Source: Mya arenaria
Taxonomy: Eukaryota; Mollusca; Bivalvia; Myida; Myidae
Assembly: GCF_026914265.1 (NCBI RefSeq)
Contig: NC_069138.1
Span: 55,252,085-55,316,084 of the forward strand
Direction: 5' to 3'
Length of the DNA: 64,000 bases
Shown here: in pieces, positions 11,801 to 24,452 of the stretch
How positions within the stretch are numbered: the stretch's first letter is position 1
Layout: every line of letters starts with the position of its first letter
Notes under the pieces: generated by a model
Told to the model about the DNA's origin: nothing
What the model saw: the letters and a program-made list of their open reading frames with translations, nothing else
Database searches by the model: none
Translations under genes and position numbers: made by a program

Positions 11801-14800
11801 CCTGATAGTGATAGGTTCTACGACAGCCATTTGAAGTCACGGATACTAAATAACAAAGGCCCTGAATGGCACATACTGAAAGTACGTCTCACCTTCAACT
11901 TAAATGACGCATTGCAAATGGTTTGCCATGATTAAGGTGTATTTTCCATCCACCCCGACATTTTGATTGTGTGAGCGTCCATCGAACATGTAATAGTAAC
12001 AGCACACACAACCTGAGTAAATGTACATTCTAGTACGAGTGTTGCGGTTGTCGTAACTGCTTTGTTCCTTATTGTCAAGGACAACGTTCAATAAATAGCA
12101 TAAATAGCGTCGTTATTTAATAGTAAATGGCAAAACTGTTACGCCCGTTCTGATTGTTACCGTCCCGATATCGGTGTTATTGTGTAGACAAAAACAAAAA
12201 CGTCTTAAACATGGTACAAGCGTGAATTAGTCTACCGATGGAGGGCATGAGGACAGGGTATTCTAGGAGTGTTTAAGTACCCAAATACATCTCTAAGCCG
12301 ATTAGTCGCCCTTAAACTGATTGGGTTTCAATGCCTCTATGGTTATTAGAGAATTCACTATTCACGATGTGTTCTTGCACTACCACCTGTGGCTACCTGA
12401 ACATATGAACGATGCAGTTAATTTAAAAGTTAATTGAGCAATGTATCTTTTTGTTTTTGTATGATCGGTGATATTCGCATAAATCACTTACATTGTGTTA
12501 TCGTACTTGTCTTTGTAAACGTGTCCAAATTGCACATATCTGGATGACCTAGTTCACAAAAAGAAGTCTCTACATACAGTATGCTTACACGGTGTGTTTT
12601 GCAACCTCTCTATTTTTTTGCTAAGAAAAGTGTTCTCTTATGATATCTAAGAGTTTATTTTAACATGGGAAGAGTTCCATAATTGAAACTTTACATTTTA
12701 TCTTTTTCGAAAAAGTAATATACCTTTAAAACGATGGAAAATATAGTTATAAGCATATGTTAATGATATGCCAATTCTATAAAACAAAAAGGTTTCGCTG
12801 TTCAATACCACATTATGTGATTGTATTGATGATGTTTCCAGGGATCTGAATCTGGCTTAGTATCTTCATCTTGATATTCTTATCCTGAATTATCATGTGT
12901 TAAGTGAGCACATTTAAGGATGAAGAAGTGCACAAAAAGTAGTTAAAGTGATTTTCACGACGTATATTATTTCCTTCTGATTTGTTTTCATTCTGTGTAA
13001 AATAAACACATATCTGGATGACATATAATCAACAAAAGTAGTCCAAACGTGTTTCACAATCTCTATATTCTTTCCCTTTTATTTTTTCTCAATCAGGTTC
13101 TATTCAAATGAATGCATATGTGAATAGCGTTGTGCACAAAAGTACTCCAAACGTGTTTTGAATATCTGTATTCTTACCATTTCAATTGTTTCTCAATCTG
13201 TTTTCCTTGCAGCACTAGTCCAAATGAATAAACATTTGAATAACGTTGCGTACAAAAGTTTCCAAAGATGTCCAACCGCTGTATTCTTACCCTTAAAAAT
13301 GTTTTTTTTTTCAATCTGTGAATCTGTTTTATTTGCAGCACTGCAAGCCATTCCTTCGAATATAACCAGAGATATCGTTGGGCCTTATGTGACATGTCAG
13401 CAAAACTCTCTTCCTTGGTCAACGAACGCAATAGTAGTGCTGTGAGAACGTTTTTGATTTTTAAATTAAATAGCAATTATTCCAAATTGTTGATTAAGCT
13501 TTATACACACATTATATAATATTTTCGATGCGACGGCTACAATTCAACAGCAAGTGTAAAATTATATTATTGCAGGAAAAAGGCTTGTTCGACATTGTCA
13601 GATACAGAGAGTACTTATGTTACTATAACATGTAAACCATACTTTCCACTTTTTGATGGACTTGATCATTTTATTACAGAACATTTGTTTAATAAATGTT
13701 AATAATTTTAAGGGTCATCTGTGGTATGTTTGCTTTCGTCATGTTAGCTGCAACTGCGTATGATGTTACAATCAAGCACGTGCTAAATACACCACCAAAA
13801 GAATACCCACCTTTGGTAGGTATTACTTTCAAACATATTATTTAAGATATAAGTGAGTCCTTTTTAGAATAAGTCAAATTTTGTTATATCTTTCAAAAAT
13901 AACCTTAAAATTATGTTCTATGGACGTAGACCATGGCTTAAACTTTAGATTTGATCGTTTCTATAAGTTATTCGTTCAAGCAAATCGGTATTCATTATTC
14001 ATCGGTATAACATTATACGTATTGCCATATGAAATTCGTTTTCAGAATCGTGTTTGAGTTTTACCCAAACGACGAAACAGTCTTTACTTAACTGGGGTTC
14101 CTTCATTAAAATATATTTCGTTTACCTTAAACTTCAGCCTTCAGGAAATTATCACCATGACAACAATTACCACTCAAGAATGAACGGGAACGAGTCAAGA
14201 ATGACAAAATATCAACAAGGTAATCCATCGCGATACAGCTACGCGTATTGTATAATACTACAATACTTGTAGAGTAATAACTGTATTTACATGTCTTTCA
14301 ACATTATTTGCAGCTACTGTAGTTCAACACAAATCAAATTATTTTCCATTTAATTCTAATGATATCTTAGCATTAACCACATACTTATGTTCTGAAAATA
14401 TTGACCTCGTTAAATGTTAGTGTAGTACTGCTATTCAAGTTTAATAGTATTATCTATTCGCAACTAGAACACGAACGTAATCCATCGGTTTGTTTCTGTA
14501 CAAATAGCACTGATAAATAAGGGCAAAAAGGATCCATTTAAAAACAAACTGTACACATGTTTATTACATAGAGGGATTATTTCTAACTTTACTTTGATTA
14601 AGATGCACCTCTATAATTTAGACGTATTTGTTTCTGTTCCCATAATAATTTTGACCCATGTGGTACACCTTAATATATTGCGTTTGTCTTGTTCGTTTGT
14701 GTCTTTCGGCTTGTGTGTTTCGGTCTACTTATACTTAACAAGGTGTAATATTAGTTTGTTGTGTATTCCTGTTGATGCATACAGTTAGGTGACATAAAAC

Positions 14801-17800
14801 AAATATACTTTATTTACGTTAATTGCAGGCATACATGGTCGTCTTCTGTTATCTTTTTCCGCCTATACGAATGCGCAGAGGATTTTGAGTACAATGCAAC
14901 CTGCAAAGACACTAACCAGCATTAACGGCATCAGATTCATAAGTATGACGTGGGTTGTCTTGGGGCATACGTACGTCGTTGGGCTAGGAATGATAGGTTT
15001 GTGTTAAATTGAGGCCCTACTATCACGCATTATCTAATCAGCAGTGAATGAAGGCAATGATGAATGACCATACGATTAATTTAAGTTAACTATTGAATAC
15101 CAGTTTCAGAACTCACACTCGTCAATCTGCTCGTACGACTCTTGATGAAAAAACTTCCCTCATTTTATTAGGAGTTGTGTGATCACTGAAAACACTTGTG
15201 ATTTTAAGCTTAGAGTTATATCAGTGTTTTTTTTATGTAACTTAGTATATCGCCAGACTTATTTATACCATGTAAGTTCTCATACGACACAGTAATGTCT
15301 TTTGACGGAGAGGTTTATTTTAAGTGTTTTAATTTCTAAAACTAAAGTGGCAATGGCAACACCATTATAAGTATGTCATTGGTAAGCTAGGCTTTCCTTT
15401 GACTTTTGTACAATCTTGTCTTTGATATGCAAGTGTTGATTAAGAGTATGATATATATTAATATGTATTTATATGGTATATTCGATTAACTTTTTCAATG
15501 AAAGTACAATATTTTTTACGGAATTGCATACTTATCGATCGAGCGTTTATGTATTTATACAATATTGATTGGGAATTCATCTATTATATATGTTTTCATC
15601 GGGAATTAATGTATATCATACATTTTTCATCATTTGGTACTGTGTGAGAGTGGTTTTATACAGTTTTGATCTAGTATAAATTTCTTTTTACTTACAGATA
15701 ACGGTGCAACATTTCTACCGTTAGTGTTCAAACGATTCTCCTATCAAGTAATTGTTAATGCAACCTTTGCCGTCGATACATTCTTTGTTTTGAGGTATGC
15801 TGATGACAAGATGTTTTGTTTTTTAGTTATTTCTTGCACCTTGGTCCATTGGAACAATTAAAGTGTTGGTTTGTGGAGTACACTATGATTTTGTTTCTAC
15901 TTGATTTGAAAACTTATATAGTGGTAACACTCCATTCATTTTAAGAAACAATAGTAATTGAATTTAGTAATTGTAACAACTTATTATTTATCATTTCCGT
16001 GTGTGAATATATATATGTGTGTACAGAAAGATCTACTACTTTGTCAATTTATCAAGCAAAGAAGAAGAGGAATTTAGTGTATTGGACTTAAAGATAAAGC
16101 TCATCATCCATCAACATGCTTTCAAATATAAATATTTTCAATAAGCTATTTTATATTCAAATCAAATTAACGTAAGACATATAAACTAATCATACATACA
16201 TAATAAAAAAAATCCATTATGGAGAAAATGCATCAAGACATATCATGAAAGTGATACAGTCACTTATAATTGTATCACTATTAATACGAAATAGTTTAAT
16301 TATATACAATGCATACATTCTAATAATTAATCTTAAATACATGAACATTTATAATGTGAAAATAACAGAAGAACTAACTGTACACACATTTTTAATGGTT
16401 TTCTCAGTACAATTTCCATGAAATTTTCATCTGATCTATTACACACAGCGGACTTCTTGTTGCTTATCTTACGCTGGGAGAAATGAAGAAACGTGGAGGT
16501 GCAAGAAAGTTCAACTGGGGAATGTTCTACTTTCATCGATTCTGGCGGTTTGTTTGCTGTTGCTTTTTGATTCCCTTTCTGTTGTGTGTCTTTTTGCCGG
16601 CAATGTTCCGATCATTGTGTAATAGTTAACATTCACTTATCCTAAAAATCTGCTTAAAAAGCTGATGTATAAGCTTTTACGTTCACATATTACGATAAAG
16701 TGTATTGTTGTTTAAAACAGTTTAAGAGAACGTTCCAAAGTACAATACGTTTCTTTAAAACACTCGTTAACATAATAATGTATCGATTGTTCTGTCACAA
16801 TCGAAACACGCTCGTATGCTGTTATGTTCCCTGCAGATTGTAAAATCACACTCTTTAAGATGCCTTTTTCTATCAATATCAATCACGTCATTTGACAACA
16901 AACAGCGTGGATATCTTCGTCCTTCAGGCTGACACCCCCATACATGTTGATTCTAATGTTCTACATTCCTTTGATTAAACACTGGGGAAATGGTCCACTC
17001 TGGCCCCAGCAGGGGATTGAGGTCAACGATTGTAAAGACACGTGGTGGACAAACATATTGTATATAAACAACCTTGTTCGGACAGATGAGAGGGTACAGA
17101 TATTTCTTTGTATTTCAAATATCAGTCTGTGTGCTCGTACATAATTATTCGTACATATGCTGTTGTTTTTTGAAAACCGTATTTTCGTTAATTTTATATT
17201 CAAATGGATGTGCCAAGATATACAAAGTCGTATTATATTAAAATGTCTCAATGTATCCTTTAATATATACCGTCATAATCTTTAATATATGCATGTATAC
17301 AATTACATACTGTTACTTGGTATAAGGGGTGTCACTGTAGTTTTGTGGCATGATTTACGTGTGACTAATTTATCTTGAAAATAAGACGATGTGTGCCATC
17401 ATACCCTTAAATTTGTATATTAACAATTTCATTTTAGTGCATGGTGTGGTCATGGTATCTTGCGAACGATATGCAGTTCTATGTTATAAGTCCGTTGATG
17501 ATAATATTGCTGTTCACGTAAGTTAATTGTTCTAAAGGACCCAATCATACTTGCACGCTTTTCTACATTTGCTCCGCTTGTCAAATATCTTTGAACTAGC
17601 TGGCTTGCAAACTACTTGGCAACCTTGATGTACAACGACGGGTGTTGTTTGGTCATAACTGTTTCACCCTTCTAACACAAGGCTATCTTTGTGCAAATTT
17701 GCAGACCCTGTTTAGTTCATGACGTGGTCCTTGTCCCTTGCCAAAGATATGCAATTTTACATCATAAGCTCACAGTAGCTGGTATTGGTTATGTGGAAAA

Positions 17801-20800
17801 TTTATATCATGCTCCTTAAACCACAGTTTGTTTCTGTTATAACAGTCTGCTTAACTTTGGTTTTGCTGTTTTACCATAGCCTTGGTGTTGTCGTTTGCGT
17901 CTTCGGGATTCGTATTTTAAGGTTCCCATAACTCAACACTTGTTAAAGATAGGCACATAACACGTTATCATATGCCACATGTGACAATATGCCCGTGTGT
18001 TTATTTCACATTCATTTCGCTTCATTACCAACCATAACAGTACAATATAATACTTTGTCCTCCAGTTTATCACAGCATCAAAAAATATATAATAAAACAT
18101 TGCATGGAATGGTCATATTAAGACCAACTGTGTTCAAGTATTTACATTTAATACAATTAAATAATAAAATGAACTTATAAGCATTCTTAAGATTAGATCG
18201 TAATTGTGTTTAACTGTTGTATCCTCTGATTTAAATATATATCTATATTTTTTTAATATTACAACTAATAACCTATAAATTTAGACGTACCTCATAAAAT
18301 TGTAATTTTTTGTATATACTCTTGTATGTATTTTGTTGTGTTCCTATTCGTGATTACTTACATACATGCGCACTGTGCATAATGGCGTATCATGTTGTAA
18401 TCATATGTCATTGACTATGTGTATTGTACAAGTCTGTATGTCTCTCTGCCTGCCAGTCTGTCTGCCTACCTGGCTGTCATATCGAAATCTTTTTCAGTTC
18501 GCGACTATGTGGAACTATTTGTTGTGGCGCATTCGTACTTCTAAACTTCATCATTGCCGGTGTTATATCAAAGGTTCACCACTTACCGGCAAACATGGTT
18601 TTGGGGTAATTATTTTTAATACAAATATTACTTTGATTACTATTTTTCTCAAAAATAGATTTCCGATTGTTTGTTTGTTATGTTCTATCAAAGGTTTACC
18701 ACTTTCCGTCAAACATTGCTCTTCGGTAATCATATTATTAATAAGTATACATTTATTTCTTCGAATACTATATCATTGAAAGGTAGTTCCTACAGTCTTT
18801 TTGCAAAACAGAAAATGAAGATAATTCTTTATACTAATAACATACAGACGACATTTTGATTTAATTATATATTCGTGACCGAAATCAGTTAATTGTCTTC
18901 AGTACACATAACTTACACGCAGATATTTTAAATATGTTTAACTACATGATTCAACGAGTTCTTAAATTATGCAAGAAAGTGCCAAGTGTGAGCTATCATG
19001 ATAGGATGAGTCATCGTCCGTCATCCATTCGTCGTCCGTTGATTATCGTCAACATTTTCCTTAAAACATCTCTTGCGAGAATAACCTTATTCGCTTATGT
19101 TAATCATATCGGTACACATCCAGGGTTACTTCAGCAATCTGACTGTTTTTGTTGTATATTACTAACGGGCTAAATGTCCCGTTGCCTTTGTATTAGCCAG
19201 TTCGCATGCACAAGCCTCTTAATTACTCACTGAACAAAACAAATTAATGACTAAATTGAAATTTTATTGTTTTTGTGTTAGGTACTAAAAGGCAATTTGG
19301 CCGTTGTAAATTGCTGAAAGGATTATTGGTTGTCTGGCGTTTCAAAATGATTAAATGATTTAATTAAGTGAATCCGTCGAAAACTAAACATATGTACTGG
19401 TAGTTATAAACAATCACAAACATTCTTTTTTGCCATATATTAGAGTGTTTTTGTTTTATTTGTGCACTTCAGTGATACCGGGGGAGATGATTATGACCTG
19501 CTGTATATCAAGCCCTGGTGCAGGGTAGGGCCATATGCTGTTGGCATATTCACCGGATATGTTCTTTACCGTACTGAATGCAAAGTAAAGATTCCTAAGG
19601 TAGTGTTTATTAGATAGTATACATAGATTCTCGCCACATTGATACCACTAATAAGATCAGTGATTAAAGAGTTATGAACGGACTTAGCTTTTGAAACTGT
19701 CATCAATCGGATTTAAGTTGTTTTACCGTTATTCGGACAGCAAAATGAATGAGAAATAATCCAATACAGTGATATGTGTTTCACTGCCCGTGCTCTGCCA
19801 CTTATGACAATTATGATAATGGCCTTACTTCTCGTCTTGTATGTGCTATTGTACATGTATTTATCGCATCGTCGATGTATATTGTAGAATACATGGTATT
19901 ATGTTGCCCTTTGATTTGGCTCATGGGAGCTTTAACTAGAACTATTTCATAACAATTTAAGATAAAGGTGTATAAACTTGTGCAAAGTCACTCTCGTTGG
20001 CACAATATTGCTCGAGAATGGAGTACCCGAAGAAAACCCACATATCCGGCTTAGTGGCAACAAACCAAACTCACATGCACCAGGGTCGGGAATAGTACTC
20101 AGAACGCCTTGGCAATTGCTCTAACCATTGCCCTAAGCGGACAGACTGACTGCAGTTGCAACTAGGATTTATCACATCTTTAATTTTAATTCAATAATGC
20201 AATCGCCTTGAATGCTACGCTATACTTTCTGTAGCTAATACCACGTATTAAACAAATGAAAATACTATATACAATCGATTGCAGGTCTGGAATATGTTTG
20301 GATGGGCCATAGCCACTGCAGTTGCTCTTGCTATACTTTATGGATTGTGGACGCCTGACTTGACACCGAAACTCGGAGAGGACATGTCGGCACTTTACAA
20401 TGCGACAGCGAGAACGGCCTGGGGTGCCTGTATTGCATGGGTTATATTCTCATGCGCAACGGGGCATGGCGGTACGTCATCTACACATGTGATGCATGAC
20501 AGTATATCAAGCATTAACTCTGAAGTCTTCATTCGTAGGAAATATATGTTGCGCGCAGAATACTTTTAACTTTATAAGTGACTGGGATGTTTTCTGTGAC
20601 ATGTCATAATGCTGGCAAACAAGTTCATATTTCAACTCAGTTATTTATCACTCGCATTAAAAGAATGCATCACGCATATGCTTGTGATTTGGTAAGATTC
20701 ATTGTCTTATGATTCGTCTAGTATATTAAACTATACTAGTTTCCTTAAACTCGATTGTGACGAAAGCTGACAGTTTATAGAATCAGCCTCAAGTCAGACT

Positions 20801-22253
20801 TTTTGGTAAAAATAAGTACTGGTGCTCATTCGAGAAATCACGAGGACGTAGCCTTGGTTTGGATCAAACTATCAATATCTTGGTGAGAAGTGGATACCTT
20901 TACTACTTGACCACTCTCCATTTCACATTTGCCTATTACAAGTAGCCAGCACGTCCAAATATTATGATTATGAACAAACAATATGTTACTTCAAGATGTA
21001 AGAATAATGTTATTACAATATGCTGAAACTGTTTTCTTATATTCAGGTCCCGTGAACGCCCTTCTGTCCTGGAAGGCCATTATACCATTGAGTCGGTTGA
21101 CCTACTGCTGTTACCTCGTACATCCGGTGGTAATGAATACGTACTATTACAGTCGACGGACTCTTATGCATTGGTATGACTTGGATCTGGTAAGTTTTTA
21201 CGTTGTTGTTTTTATACCTGCTTGCGTTACTGTTCATACATTTGTTTAAATAAGCAGAGTGTAATGTTGACTGTTTTACTTTTTCAATGTTAAAATAACA
21301 ATGCCCTTTCTGTACTTTTTTATATCTGTTCATTGTAGAAACTAGTTTTAAAATTAAAATTTTACAATTATAACGGATGAACTTTATTTATAATGGCCGC
21401 ATTTGGGTATAAATAAAAAATAAATTTAATTTAAAACCTTAACTAGTCATCAAAAGTTGAAAGCAATTTTCGAATATTGTTGACACTCACGTTCCAAAAT
21501 GTCGTGTCCCAGTTCGTGTGTCAAGCTCTAGATTTAGAGTCTAATTTCGCGACTTTAATTTCGCGCTAAAGCAGAAAACTACATATCCATGGAACGTGTA
21601 TGCACTAATTCAGTATTGACCAATGATTGTTTAACACGTCTAAATCACAGCGAGCTATATACAAGGCCCGTAAAGCTACATAGTTTTTTTCAATAAAACA
21701 AGATTTACGATAAATCGGATTTAAGTCAAATAAAAGTAAAAATGCTTGAAATCATTAATGTAACTTTATGTTGAACGCACATTTATAAAACGAGACTGTT
21801 TTATCGAAAACTAGAAAATCTTCCAAGATGACACAGATTTACATAACAATCTTTTGATGTATATGCCCAGTAAGGCCTTGCAGTAAAATATAAAAATAAA
21901 TTGGGTTCATCCTTGACATAAACAAATGTAAACAATTTCTATAAGATATTTCTCTTTGCGTGTGTTCATTTTATAAACTATAATACGTCATTTTTATGTA
22001 TCCAACTTTTTTACTGGATATGTTCCAGTTTCCGTACCTGTTAAGGTACTCATTCCGTGGTGTTCATACTTTGGGAATATTTATCAATGGGTTTAGGATA
22101 ATAATCAAAAAATACAATTCTCTATTTCAGACTTATCTGTTCCTGGGAAACCTTTGTCTCTCATATGCAGTTGCTTTTGTCGTCTCACTTGCCTTTGAGT
22201 CACCGATGATGGGGTTGGAAAAAGTAGTGCTTGGACGAGGAAAGAACAGCTAG
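8881..22253 (+). CDS. nrf-6: Gene 2: NRF-6-like acyltransferase, complete, 16 exons, 740 aa
   Basis: Member of the nose-resistant-to-fluoxetine family: secreted-type N-terminus, NRF domain, then a multi-pass AT3 acyltransferase. Exons: 8881-9232, 10204-10382, 11579-11684, 13339-13441, 13713-13815, 14138-14219, 14829-14996, 15698-15794, 16449-16547, 16928-17093, 17438-17517, 18498-18605, 19473-19599, 20285-20471, 21047-21189, 22131-22253 (sum 2223 nt, frame open, stop TAG). Residues 1-20 form a signal peptide ending LVHC. The NRF domain (about 75-235) shows SGLFDLHTTWLGDWEECL, DTQYCTAVFP and LRVGVCVPLTCSNW, with N-glycosylation motifs. A membrane segment follows, then a short linker and the AT3 domain with an R-x10-H motif (R344, H355) and FYFHRFWRLTPPY. 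The AT3 catalytic His and the R-x-x-R-L-x-P pattern are known family features; the substrate is unknown. Exon 6 is 82 nt versus 214 nt in genes 3 and 4, so the linker is 44 residues shorter. The exon 5 acceptor is an unusual AAG at 13710-13712. Confidence 0.88.
12531..13338 (+). repeat. Degenerate repeats in intron 3 of gene 2, with a decoy splice acceptor
   Basis: Several diverged copies of a unit of about 90 bp containing acatatctggatgac, cacaaaagtagtccaaacgt, and a pyrimidine-rich end close to ttgtttctcaatctg. The copy ending at about 13215 contains cttgcagcact, which repeats the true 3' splice site and first bases of exon 4 (AG 13337-13338). The repeat therefore appears to be made by duplication of the intron end together with the acceptor. 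Genes 3 and 4 keep shorter versions. Use of the decoy would add noncoding sequence to the mRNA. Confidence 0.6.
17716..17795 (+). pseudogene. Decayed second copy of exon 11, gene 2
   Basis: About 200 bp after exon 11 there is a tttag acceptor followed by sequence that reads as MTWSLSLAKDMQFYIISS, matching the exon 11 pattern WSWYL-ND-QFYIISP. A TAG stop interrupts it at about codon 20 and no donor is at the homologous position. Genes 3 and 4 have copies at the same place (36505-36585, 60746-60826). The tandem exon duplication therefore predates the gene duplications and has decayed. Confidence 0.75.
18682..18725 (+). pseudogene. Fragment of exon 12 in intron 12, gene 2
   Basis: A 44-nt stretch, gttctatcaaaggtttacc and onward through ccgtcaaac, repeats the 3' half of exon 12 about 75 bp downstream of the real one (18498-18605). 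It keeps a GT where the donor would be, but has no acceptor or 5' half. It resembles exon 12 of gene 1 (ccgtcaaac) more than exon 12 of its own gene (ccggcaaac), hinting at exchange between paralogues or an older sequence state. Confidence 0.65.
19980..20200. mobile_element. SINE-like remnant, intron 13 of gene 2
   Basis: Starts with aagtcactctcgttggcac, then tgctcgagaatg, then gagtacccgaagaaaaccca and a GC-richer tail with ggtcgggaatag. It sits at the same intronic position as copies in genes 1 and 3. The motif order fits a short interspersed element; the insertion must predate the split of these genes. Classification is by general likeness only. Confidence 0.35.
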
Positions 22254-23501
22254 ATTTAATATAGTCCCAAATAGCTTCTATTTGTTGCTTGACACATAAG
22301 TAAGGCGAGATAGATTTGTTTTTTGTTACTCAAACTTGCCGACACCATGTTTTGTTATTTTCGAAACAATATACGTTCCAAAAAATGTGATGTTTTTTCG
22401 CCCGTTTCGGCCCAATAACGCTGATGTTCAAGCCGACAACGATATTTTCATTCGATCGTCAACATCTGGTTTTGCGACTTCATGGCTTTAATCCAAGCAA
22501 CATGGCCAAGATGGCCAAAAACATAGAAAATATTATTGGGCTTTGCATTCAGTTCTTTGGGACCATTGTTACACAAATCCCAAGAAATATTATAAACGGA
22601 TATTCATTAGAACGTTTGAAAATCAGAAATGGACACTCTTCATTTAATAAAACGTGTAAAATAATCCCAAATAGCTTCTTATATTTTAGACATTGGTAAT
22701 GTGCGATGGGAAACAGTCTGAATATATATATATATCGATTTGACACAAAAACTAAGTTATAATGTATACAGTTTTTTTTTTCCGAAATAAGTGAATGCTT
22801 TTTGGACTAAAGTCTGATAAAATGTTCTTTCATAAAGATTGGTCAACTTCTTGCTACCCAAAAACATGTTACAAAGAATGTCTGTTTTACTCCCGAAAAA
22901 GATCGTTCCTCAAAAAAATTCAACTTTTGGCCTTTCCCATAAAACTGTTGCACTGTGGAAGGCCCTTAAAAATGATGATGTTATCGGTTCTTCCAAACAG
23001 GTGTTATAATTTAAAACGTGGAAATGTTATCGGTCCTTGTGTAGGTTTAAGGAAAGGGCGCTGGTATCAGTTGTAAATTTATGTTTGATAAAAACTATTA
23101 TATTGTTGTAGGTCATTTTTACGTCTAAAGCTATCAAATAAACAACTTTATCCTAAAATCACATATATGCTGAATTATAATTACTTGTTTTCAATATTTA
23201 GAACTGTTGATGCTATTTTAAAAGTTTAACATTTCTGAACGAGGACGATTAAGCATGCATTTGTGAAGCATAAACCCTACGTATAATAAATACAGCGGTG
23301 AAAAATATATTTATGATTCGTTGTCTTCCAGGCGTTATCAAATTACAAATGTATGTGTAAAATTGTTAGAAGCTAATTTGCCACCTATTGCGACATTACC
23401 TTTACAAAAGTATTTAACTCCAGAAAATAATCACCATAAAGATAGTTCTAAGAAGCATATTCAACGTTGATTAATTTATTTACTGGAGCGATTTAACAAT
23501 C

Positions 23502-23566
23502 AAGAGGGAGAGAGAGAGAGAGAGGGGGGGGGCGAGAGAGAGAGAGAGAGAGCGAGAGCGAGAGAG

Positions 23567-23606
<40 letters not shown>

Positions 23607-23647
23607 CGAGAGAGAGCGAGAGAGCGAGAGCGCGAGAGAGAGAGAGA
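23502..23647. repeat. (GA)n microsatellite with GC interruptions
   Basis: About 145 bp of gagaga on the plus strand with one G-run and several gagcgaga interruptions. It lies 3' of gene 2 and is absent from the duplicated block at 48.9-49.0 kb, so it either expanded after duplication or was deleted there. Confidence 0.95.
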
Positions 23648-23978
23648 TGATAAATATATGTATTATAATGTCTAACTTATTTTACTCTGATAATAAAAAA
23701 AATGTATTATTTGTGTATAGTTAAATAAATATAAGCTATATTTTGGCGGTTTTTTTTTACAGGGGCATAAGTGGCAGCGTAGCTATTTAAAGAAAACAAA
23801 CCAACATTTGTACATGTAATTTTTATCGGTTTACAAATCATATTCTGTTTTTGTTTTGATAAAAATCAAATGTCAGTTAAATAAAATCATGCATTAAGAT
23901 TAAATAACATAATTTGTATAAGCCGATAAAATATGCCCCTTTTAAGGTTAATAAACCTTGTCGTTTCATTACCTTTAA

Positions 23979-24108
23979 TTATTGATTGATAGATCAATTG
24001 AAAAATCGATTGATTGAAAGATCGTTCGATTAATTGATTAATTAATTGATTGTTCAATATATCTTTTGATTAATTTATTGGTTAAATAATTGATTGATTG
24101 ATTGATTG

Positions 24109-24197
<89 letters not shown>
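23979..24197. repeat. (GATT)n tract upstream of gene 3
   Basis: Imperfect gatc/gatt words grade into a pure gattgatt run of about 100 bp ending 255 bp before the start codon of gene 3. It is in the same relative place as the tracts before genes 2 and 4. The pure run suggests recent expansion in this copy. Confidence 0.95.
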
Positions 24198-24452
24198 CAA
24201 CGGTTATTGCTCAAATCGGTCTTGCTTCAAGGTAATAGCTTTTTGTAGAACGTTGATTATTTGGCCTGTACATAATTAGTAATGAATTGATAAAACGTAT
24301 CATGGCTAGATACAGATAAGATACTATACAACTATAGAGGTACATACAAGTAAACACAGGTCATAATCTAGCTCAAATCACGAGCCAGCGTTTAAATATT
24401 TCCTTTCATGTGAAATTTACAATTCGTGAATACGGACACTTAGTTTAAGAAT
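24198..24452 (+). promoter_or_regulatory. Conserved 5' flank of gene 3
   Basis: Aligns almost base for base with 49543-49811 before gene 4, and in blocks with the flank of gene 2. It contains an AGATAAG word (24314-24320) of GATA-factor type, shared with gene 4 (49673-49679). An in-frame TAG at 24441-24443 lies three codons before the ATG, which fixes the start. Promoter function is inferred from position and conservation only. Confidence 0.35.

Larger units (their letters stand above)
21420..24452 (+). repeat. Segmental duplication, left part, source-side copy (matches 47145-49811)
   Basis: From about 21420 in the last intron of gene 2 (aatttaatttaaaacctta) the sequence aligns with 47145 onward. 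It covers exon 16 of gene 2, its 3' flank and the 5' flank of gene 3, and the similarity continues through gene 3 versus gene 4 in exons and introns. The block left of 21420 has no counterpart left of 47145, so this is the breakpoint. Differences include about 550 bp at 23200-23750, with the GA tract, that are missing in the other copy. Confidence 0.85.
22254..24452. other. Intergenic region between gene 2 and gene 3
   Basis: Short gap of 2.2 kb with no further gene. An AATAAA at 22646-22651 might serve as gene 2's polyadenylation signal, but the word is frequent in AT-rich DNA. Frames at 22424-22699 and 22795-23076 are not supported: the homologous sequence at 48.2-48.9 kb has indels that break them. 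A GA microsatellite, a GATT tract and the conserved gene 3 flank are listed separately. Confidence 0.6.

Noticed and set aside
14138..14144. Alternative exon 6 acceptor at the second CAG in gene 2 (after 14144)
   Set aside because: It would put a stop in frame a few codons later; the first CAG keeps the frame to exon 7.
22424..23076. Two possible small genes after gene 2
   Set aside because: The homologous sequence at 48.2-48.9 kb has indels and stops, so there is no sign of coding constraint.
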